Positions 53,956-63,369 of a DNA stretch of 64,000 nucleotides are shown piece after piece (position 1 is the first letter of the stretch; every line of letters starts with the position of its first letter). The stretch is from Promethearchaeota archaeon (GTDB lineage: Archaea > Asgardarchaeota > Lokiarchaeia > Sigyniarchaeales > Promethearchaeaceae). The position numbers were made by a program, and so were the translations under genes. The notes beneath the pieces were generated by a model. The model was not told where the DNA came from and ran no database searches. It was given only the letters and a program-made list of their open reading frames with translations. The stretch covers positions 385,590-449,589 of the forward strand of contig JAFGBS010000009.1 of NCBI GenBank assembly GCA_016933055.1, given 5' to 3'.

Positions 53956-54252
53956 TCATTTTATCAAATGTGTCACTTTATCAACGAGTTTATCCCATTT
54001 TTTAAGGGAGATTTTATCCTTTTTACTGGGTATATAGGAATCTTCCTTAATCGTTATGAGTTTTATACATTCCTTGACGTGTTTTTCGTACTTGTTTCTA
54101 TCTGTTCCTAAAAGACTCCATTTATTCGGTTCCGTTATAGATTGTTCTCCTATGATTGCCACATTCGGGGCGTTATCTATTGCTCGAAACACCGCTTTTA
54201 TGACATTATCGGTTTTTAAGCGTAGATCTTCTACAGTTAGTTTCTCTTTCAT
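53956..54252 (-). CDS. Unknown small protein
   Basis: 98 residues from ATG 54252, no family recognised. It is mixed alpha/beta and charged: the central VAIIGEQSITEPNKWSLLG looks like a core strand-turn, and the C-terminus is Lys-rich (SKKDKISLKKWDKLVDKV). It could be a tail fragment of a larger family or a small regulator. It is divergent from the DUF1028 gene with about 60 bp between starts. Reality of the gene is moderate. Confidence 0.5.
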   Translation of the reverse strand: MKEKLTVEDLRLKTDNVIKAVFRAIDNAPNVAIIGEQSITEPNKWSLLGTDRNKYEKHVKECIKLITIKEDSYIPSKKDKISLKKWDKLVDKVTHLIK

Positions 54253-54312
54253 ATGATGAGTAAAATACGATCATATATAAATCGAAAGATGTTTAGAGAA
54301 AGATGTAGAAAA

Positions 54313-55200
54313 ATGACGTTTTCAATTGTTGCTTATAACCCAAAAAATGGAGATTTTGGAATAGCGGTTCAAAGTAAATTTATTTGTGTGGGTTCAATAG
54401 TTCCGTGGGCGAAAGCAAATATTGGTGCTGTAGCAACGCAAGCTATGGCAAATACAACCTTCGGTCCACGTGGTTTAGAATTACTTGGAAAAGGATATAC
54501 TTCAGAAGAAGTCATAGTTGAATTACTGAAAGATGATCAGTTGAAAGATCAACGTCAAGTTGCTGTGATTGATAAAACAGGTAAAGCCGCAGCTTGGACG
54601 GGTAAAGATTGCTTTTATTGGGCGGGTCATAAGATTGGGAAAAACTATAGTTGTCAAGGAAACATTTTAGTGAGTGAAGATACTATCAACGAAATGGCTA
54701 AGGCATTCGAATCTTCAAAAGGTGATCTTGCAGATAAACTTATAGCAACTTTAGCTTCTGTAGATGAATTTCCGAAATATGGGGATGTACGTGGAAAACA
54801 ATCTGCTGCATTATTGATTGTTCGAGAGAAAGGTGGTTATGGAGGATATACCGATAAATGGATAGATATTCGGGTGGATGAACACTCCGAGCCAATTCAG
54901 GAACTCCACCGCATATTTAATCTCTATTCAATGATTTTCTTAGAACGTGAGGATGAATCTAACTTATGGGATATTGAAGGAGAAATAGAACATAACATTA
55001 AAGATGTACTAATTGAGCTCAATTATCTTAAAACCGAAGCAGTGTCCAGAGAAGAACTACAAACTGCATTGGAAAATTGGACGGGTATCAACAATTTCGA
55101 GAATAAATTGGTTGAAAATAAAATATGGAAATCGGTTTATGATTATATGATGGAAGTGAAAGGGACTCCTATGGTATCTCTCCGGAAAATGTCAGAATAA
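54313..55200 (+). CDS. DUF1028 Ntn-hydrolase-like protein
   Basis: 295 residues beginning MTFSIVAYNPKNGDFGIAVQSKF, the DUF1028 N-terminus, with Thr2 in the position of an Ntn nucleophile after Met removal. The family core follows: GAVATQAMANTTFGPRGLELL, RQVAVIDKTGKAAAWTGKDC, CQGNILVSEDTI, RGKQSAALLIV and IDIRVDEHSEPIQEL. The usual extra C-terminal peptidoglycan-binding domain is replaced by an acidic helical tail. ATG 54313 is chosen; the frame is open for 20 more codons upstream with an ATG at 54253. The substrate is unknown. Confidence 0.85.
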   Translation: MTFSIVAYNPKNGDFGIAVQSKFICVGSIVPWAKANIGAVATQAMANTTFGPRGLELLGKGYTSEEVIVELLKDDQLKDQRQVAVIDKTGKAAAWTGKDCFYWAGHKIGKNYSCQGNILVSEDTINEMAKAFESSKGDLADKLIATLASVDEFPKYGDVRGKQSAALLIVREKGGYGGYTDKWIDIRVDEHSEPIQELHRIFNLYSMIFLEREDESNLWDIEGEIEHNIKDVLIELNYLKTEAVSREELQTALENWTGINNFENKLVENKIWKSVYDYMMEVKGTPMVSLRKMSE

Positions 55201-55209
55201 TACATATGT

Positions 55210-57807
55210 TCATGAATCTCGAAGATCCCATAACGATTTTATCCTTAGTGAATCAAAGATTTCTCTCGTAGTAGTTTCTGTTTTTTGAAGAAATGGATTC
55301 AGTTTGATCTCAATTGTTTTTTCATAATTTGGTTCCATCAAAAAGAAATTGTCCGAAGGAATGAGATCAAATTTAGTAGATTCAATAAAAACATAAGGTG
55401 CTACCTTATCGGTCATAATGTGAATCCTACATGAATTTTTTCTCGACTTATCTGCAATCAATTCTACTCGAAAATCAGGTTTTTGGAGTTGAAGATCTTT
55501 AGGACGACCGAGTAAATGAAAATTCTCGTATATTTTCCCCTCATCGTCTTTCATTCTCACGATTATCATCAGCTGATTTTTATTTCTTGGTTTATTTTTG
55601 AATTCTTGAATTAGAATCAATTTTGATGATAGTGCTGGAATTAAATGACTTTCTTCTGTAGATTCTTTATTCCTTGATAGGATGATTCCTTTAGAATCAC
55701 ATATGCAATATGAGATTGCCAACATTTGTTCCGATTTTGTGTCATTTACAACCCAGAATTCTACATTATTACTCTGATCTAATATAATAGGTAATAAGGG
55801 AGCGTAAAATCGTCGTGCAAAAAAGTGAAGCGCTTTCCATCGTCCAAAATAATCCAAAGAACTCCAACTAGCGACAGGCCAACAGTCGTTCAATTGCCAG
55901 TAGAGTGACCCCATACAACGCAAATCATTTCTATAGCGTCTCCAGTGTTCCACACCATATTTCATGGCTTCCGCTTGGGTAATTTGGGATAAAATTACTT
56001 GCTTCTCAAACTCCTTTGGCATTGAAAAACGCTTTCTCATGTAATTAAGGATTTTCTTATTACCTGCAGAATTTTTTTGGTGATTTTCCATGATAGGAGA
56101 AAATATATTCATTTGGTCTTTGGGACAGAATTCTTGAATCGTGTGTATATTAGGAAAACTTTCGAATCCATATTCTGACATGAAACGAGAATGTTGTTTT
56201 CGGTAGGAAGAAAATGGTCTTCCACCATGCCATACTCCCCAATAGTGCCTATCTCCATAATTATTTTTGTTTAAACTTAAAGGACTTGCTTTAATTTTAC
56301 CTGAAAAACCACCCTTCGATGGAGAGCTAGGCCAGTAATCATGTTGGGGATCATACTGGTTGATGATTTGAGGAAGAATTTTTTCAAAAAATTCAATATA
56401 ACTTCTTTTATATTTGCGCTTTTTTAAGATAACCCTTGAAAGAACCAATAACACATCAAAAAGAGCCTCGATTTCATTGTTTCCGCACCATAATGCCAAA
56501 CATGCATGATGACGTAATCGAATAATGTTTTCAATGGTTTCCTCTTTAATGTTAGCCAAGAAGTCTGGATCGAAAAGGGGATATAAGGCGCATGCGAAGG
56601 GGAAATCCTGCCATATTAATAGTCCAAGGTGATCACATAAATCATAAAATTCATCATCTTCGTAAATTCCTCCCCCCCATACTCTAATAAGGTTAAAATT
56701 CGCTTCTTTTGCGAATTGAAGATTCATTTGGTATAGATGACGCTTCTTTCCCCGTGAAATAAAACTATCTATGGGAATCCAATTTGCTCCTTTTCCAAAA
56801 ATAGGAATTCCATTCAATCGAAAATAAAAAGTTTCTCCCCATTTATCTGCATTTCTTATTAATTGTATATCTCTTAACCCAAGTGTGAGAGTTTTGGTAT
56901 CTATTATTGTATAATTATCGGCAAGGGACACCTCTAAGGTATAAAGAGAAGGTTCACCTAAATCATGACACCACCAGAGTTCCGGGTCCTCGATCAATAA
57001 TTCAAAAATTTCTTCGCTCTTGACGGTCACCTTATTTTTCTGGTATTCCTTTCCGAGAGGAGAGAATAGTCGAACTTGGAGAACATAGTTATGCAAATCC
57101 CGACTATCAATAACGGTGTCGATCTCAAGTTTAACCAACTTGATTGTGGGGTAATTTTTATTCCCGTCTTCAAATTGCTTATCATAATAAAAGTAAGATC
57201 GAGGATGAATACTCTGAATAGAAACATTATCTGAGAATATAAGTTCGATTGGTTTCCATATCCCGATATCTGGTAATTTTGGTCCCCAATCCCATCCGAA
57301 ACTATATTGCGCTTTCCTAATATACGGAATTCCTTCAATTGCAGTATCTTTACGACCTGTTGTGAGTCGATCTTTCGATTTACATATCTTATATCTCGCA
57401 ATTTTTGTAGGGCTTGTAAATTCCACCATTAGATGATTATCAGTCGATTTAATAAGGGGTTTTACATCAAATTCATATCTACGGAACATATTTTGAGTTT
57501 TTCCAAGAAGTTCTCCGTTCAATCTTATTTCAACAATGGTATCCAGCCCGTAAAATCGAAGTATAATTGTAGAATAGGATAACAATTTGGGATCGACATC
57601 GAACCACTTTTCATAAATCCAATCACTTTCGTAAACCCAGTCGGCATTTTTTTCCTCGAGTCCATAAAATGGATCTGGGATTATGTTTCTTTCGATGAGT
57701 GCTTCAAAAACCGTGGTGGGAACTGAACAATTGAGAATTAAATTTCTTTCTTTCTGAATTAACTGCCACTCATCATTTAATGGAAGTTTCCTAACGGGTT
57801 TAATCAT
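55210..57807 (-). CDS. GH2 beta-mannosidase
   Basis: An 865-residue exo-acting glycoside hydrolase. N-terminal jelly-roll and beta-sandwich domains precede a TIM barrel. The barrel has LWCGNNEIEA, whose Glu (about residue 442) is the acid/base, and FMSEYGFESFP, whose Glu (about 546) is the nucleophile. KGANWIPIDSF and RVWGGGIYEDDEFYDLCD are typical of mannosidases rather than galactosidases. No signal peptide is seen, so it acts on imported oligosaccharides. ATG 57807 is used instead of a TTG three codons upstream. It is divergent from the ceramidase-sulfatase-macrodomain unit. Confidence 0.92.
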   Translation of the reverse strand: MIKPVRKLPLNDEWQLIQKERNLILNCSVPTTVFEALIERNIIPDPFYGLEEKNADWVYESDWIYEKWFDVDPKLLSYSTIILRFYGLDTIVEIRLNGELLGKTQNMFRRYEFDVKPLIKSTDNHLMVEFTSPTKIARYKICKSKDRLTTGRKDTAIEGIPYIRKAQYSFGWDWGPKLPDIGIWKPIELIFSDNVSIQSIHPRSYFYYDKQFEDGNKNYPTIKLVKLEIDTVIDSRDLHNYVLQVRLFSPLGKEYQKNKVTVKSEEIFELLIEDPELWWCHDLGEPSLYTLEVSLADNYTIIDTKTLTLGLRDIQLIRNADKWGETFYFRLNGIPIFGKGANWIPIDSFISRGKKRHLYQMNLQFAKEANFNLIRVWGGGIYEDDEFYDLCDHLGLLIWQDFPFACALYPLFDPDFLANIKEETIENIIRLRHHACLALWCGNNEIEALFDVLLVLSRVILKKRKYKRSYIEFFEKILPQIINQYDPQHDYWPSSPSKGGFSGKIKASPLSLNKNNYGDRHYWGVWHGGRPFSSYRKQHSRFMSEYGFESFPNIHTIQEFCPKDQMNIFSPIMENHQKNSAGNKKILNYMRKRFSMPKEFEKQVILSQITQAEAMKYGVEHWRRYRNDLRCMGSLYWQLNDCWPVASWSSLDYFGRWKALHFFARRFYAPLLPIILDQSNNVEFWVVNDTKSEQMLAISYCICDSKGIILSRNKESTEESHLIPALSSKLILIQEFKNKPRNKNQLMIIVRMKDDEGKIYENFHLLGRPKDLQLQKPDFRVELIADKSRKNSCRIHIMTDKVAPYVFIESTKFDLIPSDNFFLMEPNYEKTIEIKLNPFLQKTETTTREIFDSLRIKSLWDLRDS

Positions 57808-57902
57808 ACATATCAATCCGTATGTTCTTATTAGAATATTTCCTCAAACATAATTGAGTTAGTAGTGAAACGATTAATAATATTCAACACTTAGTTTTAT
57901 TC

Positions 57903-59306
57903 ATGAAAGCTGCATTTGGAAGAGTTAACATAACACCGAAAGACTATAAAGGAAGGACTCTAGCGGGATATACTCCCATCCCCCTCTGTTCTGGTAAATT
58001 AGATGATATTTTCGCATCAGTATTCCTTTTTGAAGATAAGAAAGAGTATCTTATCCTCATTACCGCAGACTTTCTCAAGCTCCCAATTGCCTTCACCAAT
58101 TATATTAAATTTAAGATCAATGAGATATTTGACATTCCTCCTAAGAATGTGTTAATTCATGCAACTCACACCCACAAAAGTTTTGATCAAGGGGGAGAGT
58201 TTCAGTTCAGTGGTGGGTGGGCAGGTGTTATGAAAGGTGTTATGTTTGGTGCTTATTATGCTGATGACAAATATAATGTATGGATTACAAGTAAATTACT
58301 CACCCTACTGCAAGGACTGAAAAAGAATCTTAGGAAATGCAAGATTGCATGGAAGAAACAAACAATTGAGGATGACTTGATTATTAATAGAAGACATCCC
58401 ACTCGAATGTCGAAATCTGATTTAGGATTAATCGTTATCAATGAAATCAACTCTCCAACCAATATAGGAACCATCGTTACCTTCTCTTCACATCCCACAA
58501 CTCTAAACTTTAGCATTGATAAACTATCTGCTGATTATCCAGGGCAATTAGTTCATCATCTGGAAGAAATTTCTAATGGTAAACTCAATGTTGCATTTTT
58601 TACAGCTCCCTGTGCTGACCTAAATCCCATAACCACCTGTGGAACTGAATTTGAGAAATTATCAAAAAATCCCAATAGTCAATTCAATGAAAATGAGATC
58701 TATCAGCAATATGGGACGTATGAACACACTAAAAAACTCGGATTTACACTTGCTGAAAAAGCACATGAACTATTCCTATCTTTGAAAGAAGACGAATTTA
58801 TTGAAAACTTCACTTTTTCTGCATATTTACGAACTTTTTATATGCCAATGAAGGATTTCACCAATTACAAATCTAAGGTATGGTTATCTAACCGATTGAA
58901 ATTTATGTTTAAAAGGTGGTTGCTTATCCAAATTCCACTCGTTATGGCAAATTCCAAAAAACCAAACTTTCCTGGATTCTCCATACAGCGTGGAAAAGGA
59001 GAAGTAGTGGCGGAAACTGCAGTTCAAATCCTAAAAATCGAAACTAATAAAAAGCAGTTATTAATTACGGGTATTCCGGGAGAACTTTTTGAGGATATTG
59101 CAAGAGAATTCTATGAAACCTCCCCTTTAGGCCGAGAAAACACATTTATATTTCAGAACTCGAATGATTGGATCGGATATCTTCTTCCATTGGAGGAATA
59201 TGTACAAGAAGGTGGTTATGAAGCATTCACAAGTTTTAGCCCCTTAGCAGGTGAATACGTCCGCAAAAATTATTATGAATTGTTGAAGGAAGCAGAACAC
59301 GTATGA
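57903..59306 (+). CDS. Neutral/alkaline ceramidase-like hydrolase
   Basis: 467 residues. The start, AAFGRVNITPKDYKGRTLAGY, and the ILITADFLKLP and VLIHATHTHKSFD segments match the neutral ceramidase family. HATHTH supplies a zinc pair and a later GELFEDI region the C-terminal part. It has no signal peptide and lacks the immunoglobulin-like C-terminal domain of secreted ceramidases. The true substrate in an archaeon is unlikely to be ceramide; an amide or ester of a glycoconjugate is more likely. Its stop overlaps the sulfatase start by ATGA, so the two are translationally coupled. Confidence 0.8.
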   Translation: MKAAFGRVNITPKDYKGRTLAGYTPIPLCSGKLDDIFASVFLFEDKKEYLILITADFLKLPIAFTNYIKFKINEIFDIPPKNVLIHATHTHKSFDQGGEFQFSGGWAGVMKGVMFGAYYADDKYNVWITSKLLTLLQGLKKNLRKCKIAWKKQTIEDDLIINRRHPTRMSKSDLGLIVINEINSPTNIGTIVTFSSHPTTLNFSIDKLSADYPGQLVHHLEEISNGKLNVAFFTAPCADLNPITTCGTEFEKLSKNPNSQFNENEIYQQYGTYEHTKKLGFTLAEKAHELFLSLKEDEFIENFTFSAYLRTFYMPMKDFTNYKSKVWLSNRLKFMFKRWLLIQIPLVMANSKKPNFPGFSIQRGKGEVVAETAVQILKIETNKKQLLITGIPGELFEDIAREFYETSPLGRENTFIFQNSNDWIGYLLPLEEYVQEGGYEAFTSFSPLAGEYVRKNYYELLKEAEHV

Positions 59307-60673
59307 AGTCCCTTCCTAATATAATTTTTATTATTACTCATGATACAGGAAATTATTTTGGATGCTATGGATATTCCGTAAAAACCCCCAATATAGATCG
59401 TCTTGCGAATGAGGGGGTAATTTTCCTAAATCATTTCAGTTGTGCACCACAATGCACCCCCAGTAGAGGAGGAATATTGACCGGTAAGTTACCCCATTCC
59501 AATGGTTTGATGGGATTAACTAATATGGGATGGGATTTGCCCGATCATAATAAAACAATCCCTCAACTCCTAAAAAAAGCCGGATATAGTACTCATCTTG
59601 TGGGATTACAGCATACTCATCATCATCCCAAAAAACTCGGATATGATACTATCAGTCCACGAACTGATTTTCCCTATATGGCTTCAACAGTAGTGAGAAG
59701 ATTTAAGAAATTTATAAAGCATGTAGATCAAGGAGAGATTAAGCAACCTTTTTTCTGTTCCGTGGGATTTTTTGAAACACATAGGCACTATGGATTCACA
59801 AGGGATGGTTCAAGTCCATTTAACACTTCCAAGACAAGATTTCCGGCAGAACCAGAAGAAATCCAAATACCTTCATATCTTCCTACTGATTCATCTGCAG
59901 TTAAAAATGACATCTCTGATTTTGTTTCAAGTGTTAAAGAAGTTGATTATTATATTGGAAAAATACGAAAATCGATCGACAATTCTCTCATAAAAGAAAA
60001 CACGATAATAATATTTACTGTAGACCATGGAATCCCTCTTCCGAGGTCGAAATGCACCTTATATGATCCTGGGATCTCTGTTCCTCTCATTATACACATG
60101 CCTTCAGAGATAAAGGCAAAAAAAGTCGACGATTTAGTATCAAACGTTGATATCTTACCCACTTTATTAGATCTGGTAGGATTAGATTTCCCAGAAGATC
60201 TACATGGTAATAGCTTAACAGGATTACTGATAGAGGATAGTAATAATAAATATAATTCCCGGAATCACATATATGCTGAACTAACATTTCATGATAACGG
60301 ATTCAATCCCATTCGGTGTCTACGTACTAAAAAATGGAAATATATACGAAATCTGGTTCCATGGGGGTGCTTATTCGAGATACCGAATGATGTATTCCAT
60401 TCTTTGTCTGGAAAAGCATTCCTTGAAGCGCACCCCGAATTCTATAGTCCACGAGCGACAGAAGAACTGTATGATCTAGAATTAGATCCTTTCGAGATGA
60501 ACAATCTTGCGAAAGATCAAAAATATTCAGCGGTGAAACACGATTTAAGTACTCACTTAATGAAATTTCTGAAAAATACCGAAGATCCCGCACTTCATGG
60601 AGAGATTCTGGAACCAGAAGTGCCTGAAGAAGGCCCCCAAAAATATATATATGATCTCGAGACGGAATCATGA
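59303..60673 (+). CDS. Type I sulfatase
   Basis: A 456-residue alkaline-phosphatase-superfamily sulfatase. CTPSRGG (Cys51 to Gly57) is the formylglycine motif C-x-P-S-R; Cys51 must be oxidised by a formylglycine-generating enzyme, not seen here. NIIFIITHDTGNYFGCYGY is the metal-binding start and TVDHG (about 240) the second metal region. Removal of sulfate from glycans is expected, consistent with the neighbouring beta-mannosidase and ceramidase-like genes. No signal peptide, so a cytoplasmic substrate. It overlaps the genes on both sides by 4 nt. Confidence 0.92.
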   Translation: MKSLPNIIFIITHDTGNYFGCYGYSVKTPNIDRLANEGVIFLNHFSCAPQCTPSRGGILTGKLPHSNGLMGLTNMGWDLPDHNKTIPQLLKKAGYSTHLVGLQHTHHHPKKLGYDTISPRTDFPYMASTVVRRFKKFIKHVDQGEIKQPFFCSVGFFETHRHYGFTRDGSSPFNTSKTRFPAEPEEIQIPSYLPTDSSAVKNDISDFVSSVKEVDYYIGKIRKSIDNSLIKENTIIIFTVDHGIPLPRSKCTLYDPGISVPLIIHMPSEIKAKKVDDLVSNVDILPTLLDLVGLDFPEDLHGNSLTGLLIEDSNNKYNSRNHIYAELTFHDNGFNPIRCLRTKKWKYIRNLVPWGCLFEIPNDVFHSLSGKAFLEAHPEFYSPRATEELYDLELDPFEMNNLAKDQKYSAVKHDLSTHLMKFLKNTEDPALHGEILEPEVPEEGPQKYIYDLETES

Positions 60674-61098
60674 AGTATGCCGAAATTCAGCACGATTTGT
60701 TCACTGTCGATCCTGACTATCATTTAGCGCATTGTATTAGTAGTGATATTGCAGTAGATAAGGGAATTGCCGTTCTTTTCAACCAAAAATTCAATTTAAA
60801 AGCCCGATTATTGAATATATCACCTAAAGACTTAGAACACCCCACTTGTGTTAAAATTGAGGGAACTCGTGTATTTAATCTCATCACTAAAGAATTGTAT
60901 TATCATATTCCTACCTATAATTCAGTTAGACAGTCTCTTCTTAAAATGAGAAAACAAATTGAGGACGAACAGATAACTAAACTTGCAATGCCGAAAATCG
61001 CTTCTGGCTTGGATAGAAAAAAATGGGAAAAGATAAGGGATATAATTCACAATGTGTTTAAAGATACAGATATTGAGATTTTAATATGCTATCTCTAA
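60670..61098 (+). CDS. TARG1/OARD1-type macrodomain, ADP-ribosyl hydrolase
   Basis: 142 residues, a bare macrodomain. The start resembles GDLF-type macrodomains (QHDLFTVD, LAHCISSDIAVDKGIA). The second half follows human TARG1 closely: LITKELYYHIPTY holds Lys74 at the position of catalytic Lys84, and LAMPKIASGLDRKKWEKI holds Asp115 at the position of Asp125. TARG1 removes ADP-ribose from glutamate and O-acetyl-ADP-ribose. It is coupled to the sulfatase gene by ATGA, an odd partnership. The role in this organism, perhaps ADP-ribosyl reversal or toxin defence, is inference. Confidence 0.9.
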   Translation: MKYAEIQHDLFTVDPDYHLAHCISSDIAVDKGIAVLFNQKFNLKARLLNISPKDLEHPTCVKIEGTRVFNLITKELYYHIPTYNSVRQSLLKMRKQIEDEQITKLAMPKIASGLDRKKWEKIRDIIHNVFKDTDIEILICYL

Positions 61099-61110
61099 TA
61101 TTTGAAGAAA

Positions 61111-61557
61111 TTATTTGTAAAAACCTAATTTCTTTATATTTTTAGAAAAATCTTCCAATTTTTCGGGTAATAAATTAACTGGAGAATCATCATCTTCAAA
61201 GATAAAAATTCTGGATTTGTCATAGCCAAGAATATCTAATAATTCAATAGTATTTTGAAATCTAATTCGAGCTAAGTCAATTCCCCCCTTATACCGACAT
61301 TGCTCTGCATTACAAATACCAATAAAAATCCCATCCACTTTTTCTTGGACACATTTCAATAACATACCGCGATCTATTCGAGATGCACACATCACTCGTA
61401 AAAAGTGAATATCGGTTGCATATTTCTTGGAAAGTAAATCTACTGGTTTATGCTTGTTTTTACTTTGCCAGTTACAAATAAAGGCAACAATTTTGGGATT
61501 TTTCTCTACAGTAGAAGCTTCTGTGATGGATTGTGTTTTCCGACTTTTTCGAGCCAT
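61111..61557 (-). CDS. MvhD/HdrA-associated 2Fe-2S subunit, divergent
   Basis: 148 residues of the MvhD family, which passes electrons from a hydrogenase or dehydrogenase to HdrA. VAFICNW (Cys28), RVMCASR (Cys57) and GICNAEQCRY (Cys82, Cys87) are four of the five usual cluster cysteines. The second Cys of CNWC is Gln31 here, so the 2Fe-2S site may be altered. The ATG overlaps the stop of the upstream FAD/Fe-S gene by one base. It is the last gene of the HdrD-like, GltD-like, MvhD-like operon. Confidence 0.85.
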   Translation of the reverse strand: MARKSRKTQSITEASTVEKNPKIVAFICNWQSKNKHKPVDLLSKKYATDIHFLRVMCASRIDRGMLLKCVQEKVDGIFIGICNAEQCRYKGGIDLARIRFQNTIELLDILGYDKSRIFIFEDDDSPVNLLPEKLEDFSKNIKKLGFYK

Positions 61558-63347
61558 CAGTTACCATCTCCTGCAAATTTGGCTATTTCCTCAAAATATA
61601 ATTCATCTGACCAGTTTATTGTGGAAATTGCGTTTACTGGGCATTCAGATAAACACATTCCACAACATTCACATAACCTTGTATCTACTACTGCTTTCCG
61701 AATCTTGTAATCTCCAAAAACATAGTGTATCATATTAATATCAAAGGAAATTGCCTGAATTGGACAAGTTTTAATGCACGTTCCACAGCCTATGCATCGA
61801 TCTCGATCAATTTGCATGATAGCACATCCGATACATCGCGTTGTTTCCATCTGGCCAGACTTATCACTTAATCCTAAGGACACTTCCTTAAATGTAGTAT
61901 CTCGCTCCCGTTCTGGTATTTCATCTACATATTGTCTTTTGGTTGACCAGTTTCTCGGATCTAAGGGCGGTAATGGGATTGTCACATCATCCTTTGTATA
62001 TAAACGCCCCGTACCTCCGAGATACATATCAATTGATTGCGCAGCAGTTCTACCGTGCCCAATAGCTTCAATCATCAGACCCGGCTTGATGAGATCTCCA
62101 CCCGCAAACACTCCTGACAAGCTTGTTTTTTGTGTATGAGGTTCAACGCTTAACCAACGATCTTTTCGAAACCAGTTCAATCCCTTAATTTCTTTCAAAT
62201 ATGATACATCTGGACTCTGTCCAATTGCCATGATGATTGTGTCTGCTTCGTATTCTATGTTTATATCTTCACAATATTGAGGACTAAATCTACCCGAATT
62301 ATCAAATACCTCGGTACACTGTTTAAACACAATTTTGCGAACATGGTTTTCCTTATCAGTTAAAATAGCTTCTGGTCCCCAGCCATTGTTAATTCCTATA
62401 TCCTCATCAACACATGCAGCAATTTCATGATCCCATGCAGGCATTTCCTCCCTTTGTTCTAAACAAACCAGTGTCAATTCTTTAGCGCCAAGACGTTTAG
62501 CAGAACGGACCGCGTCGACTGCTACATTTCCTCCTCCCACTACTACTACGCGTTCCCCAACTTCGGGGAGTTTTGTATTATTATAAATCGCAAGCTTCAA
62601 ATCCTTAAGGAAATCTACTGCTTGGTAGACCTCGATTGCATGCTCTCCTTCGATTCCAATATAATTTCCTTTGGGCAATCCCGTGGATAAGAAAACTGCC
62701 TCATGCTTGGACTGAACCTCTTTAAAACTAATATCTCTACCGACGGTGGTGTTTGTGAGAATCTTTACTCCCAGTTTTTCAATCAATCCTATTTCCCATA
62801 AGATTACTTTCATTGGTAATCGGTATTCTGGAATACCAACAGTAGCCATACCTCCTGGAACGGGATTTGATTCATACATTGTTACATCATGCCCCAATCG
62901 CCGTAAAAAATAAGCACAAGTTAAACCTGCTGGACCTGCTCCAATAATTCCAACGGATTTTCTCGTTGATGGCAAACAATCCTCATTTAATCCATCCGAT
63001 TTCATTACTTTATCCGCAGCATAACTTTTCAAAACACAAATATTTACCGCATTTTCTTTGTCAAGTTCTGCTCTCCGACATTGATCTTCGCAAGGATGAG
63101 GGCAAACACGACCGCATATAGAGGAAAGAGGATTGTTTCTCCGCATAACTTTATACGCATCCAAATTTTCACCTCTAGCTATTAAGGCTAAAAATCCCGG
63201 TATATTAATGCCAGCGGGACAAGCATTGGCGCAGGGAGATATATATTTTTGATCTATAATATTATATACTTCTACTTTCTCACTGCTATGCTTGAGTAGT
63301 TTCCTTTCTTCCTTATCATTTAATTTTGGAGATTCAGATATTGTCAT
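61557..63347 (-). CDS. GltD-like FAD/NAD(P) oxidoreductase with ferredoxin domains
   Basis: 596 residues. The N-terminal Fe-S region (CANACPAG, CGRVCPHPCEDQC) precedes FAD-binding GIIGAGPAGLTCAY and NAD(P)-binding VVVGGGNVAVD. FAGGDLI is the second FAD motif. The C-terminus adds CIGCAIM, CIGCGTCIKTCP and CECCGMCLSECP, two or more 4Fe-4S clusters. It resembles the small subunit of glutamate synthase joined to a ferredoxin. With the MvhD- and HdrD-like neighbours it probably moves electrons between NAD(P)H, ferredoxin and a disulfide. ATG 63347 is chosen; the frame is open upstream but overlaps the HdrD-like gene. Confidence 0.9.
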   Translation of the reverse strand: MTISESPKLNDKEERKLLKHSSEKVEVYNIIDQKYISPCANACPAGINIPGFLALIARGENLDAYKVMRRNNPLSSICGRVCPHPCEDQCRRAELDKENAVNICVLKSYAADKVMKSDGLNEDCLPSTRKSVGIIGAGPAGLTCAYFLRRLGHDVTMYESNPVPGGMATVGIPEYRLPMKVILWEIGLIEKLGVKILTNTTVGRDISFKEVQSKHEAVFLSTGLPKGNYIGIEGEHAIEVYQAVDFLKDLKLAIYNNTKLPEVGERVVVVGGGNVAVDAVRSAKRLGAKELTLVCLEQREEMPAWDHEIAACVDEDIGINNGWGPEAILTDKENHVRKIVFKQCTEVFDNSGRFSPQYCEDINIEYEADTIIMAIGQSPDVSYLKEIKGLNWFRKDRWLSVEPHTQKTSLSGVFAGGDLIKPGLMIEAIGHGRTAAQSIDMYLGGTGRLYTKDDVTIPLPPLDPRNWSTKRQYVDEIPERERDTTFKEVSLGLSDKSGQMETTRCIGCAIMQIDRDRCIGCGTCIKTCPIQAISFDINMIHYVFGDYKIRKAVVDTRLCECCGMCLSECPVNAISTINWSDELYFEEIAKFAGDGN

Positions 63348-63369
63348 GCTATTGTTCCTATGATTTGCT

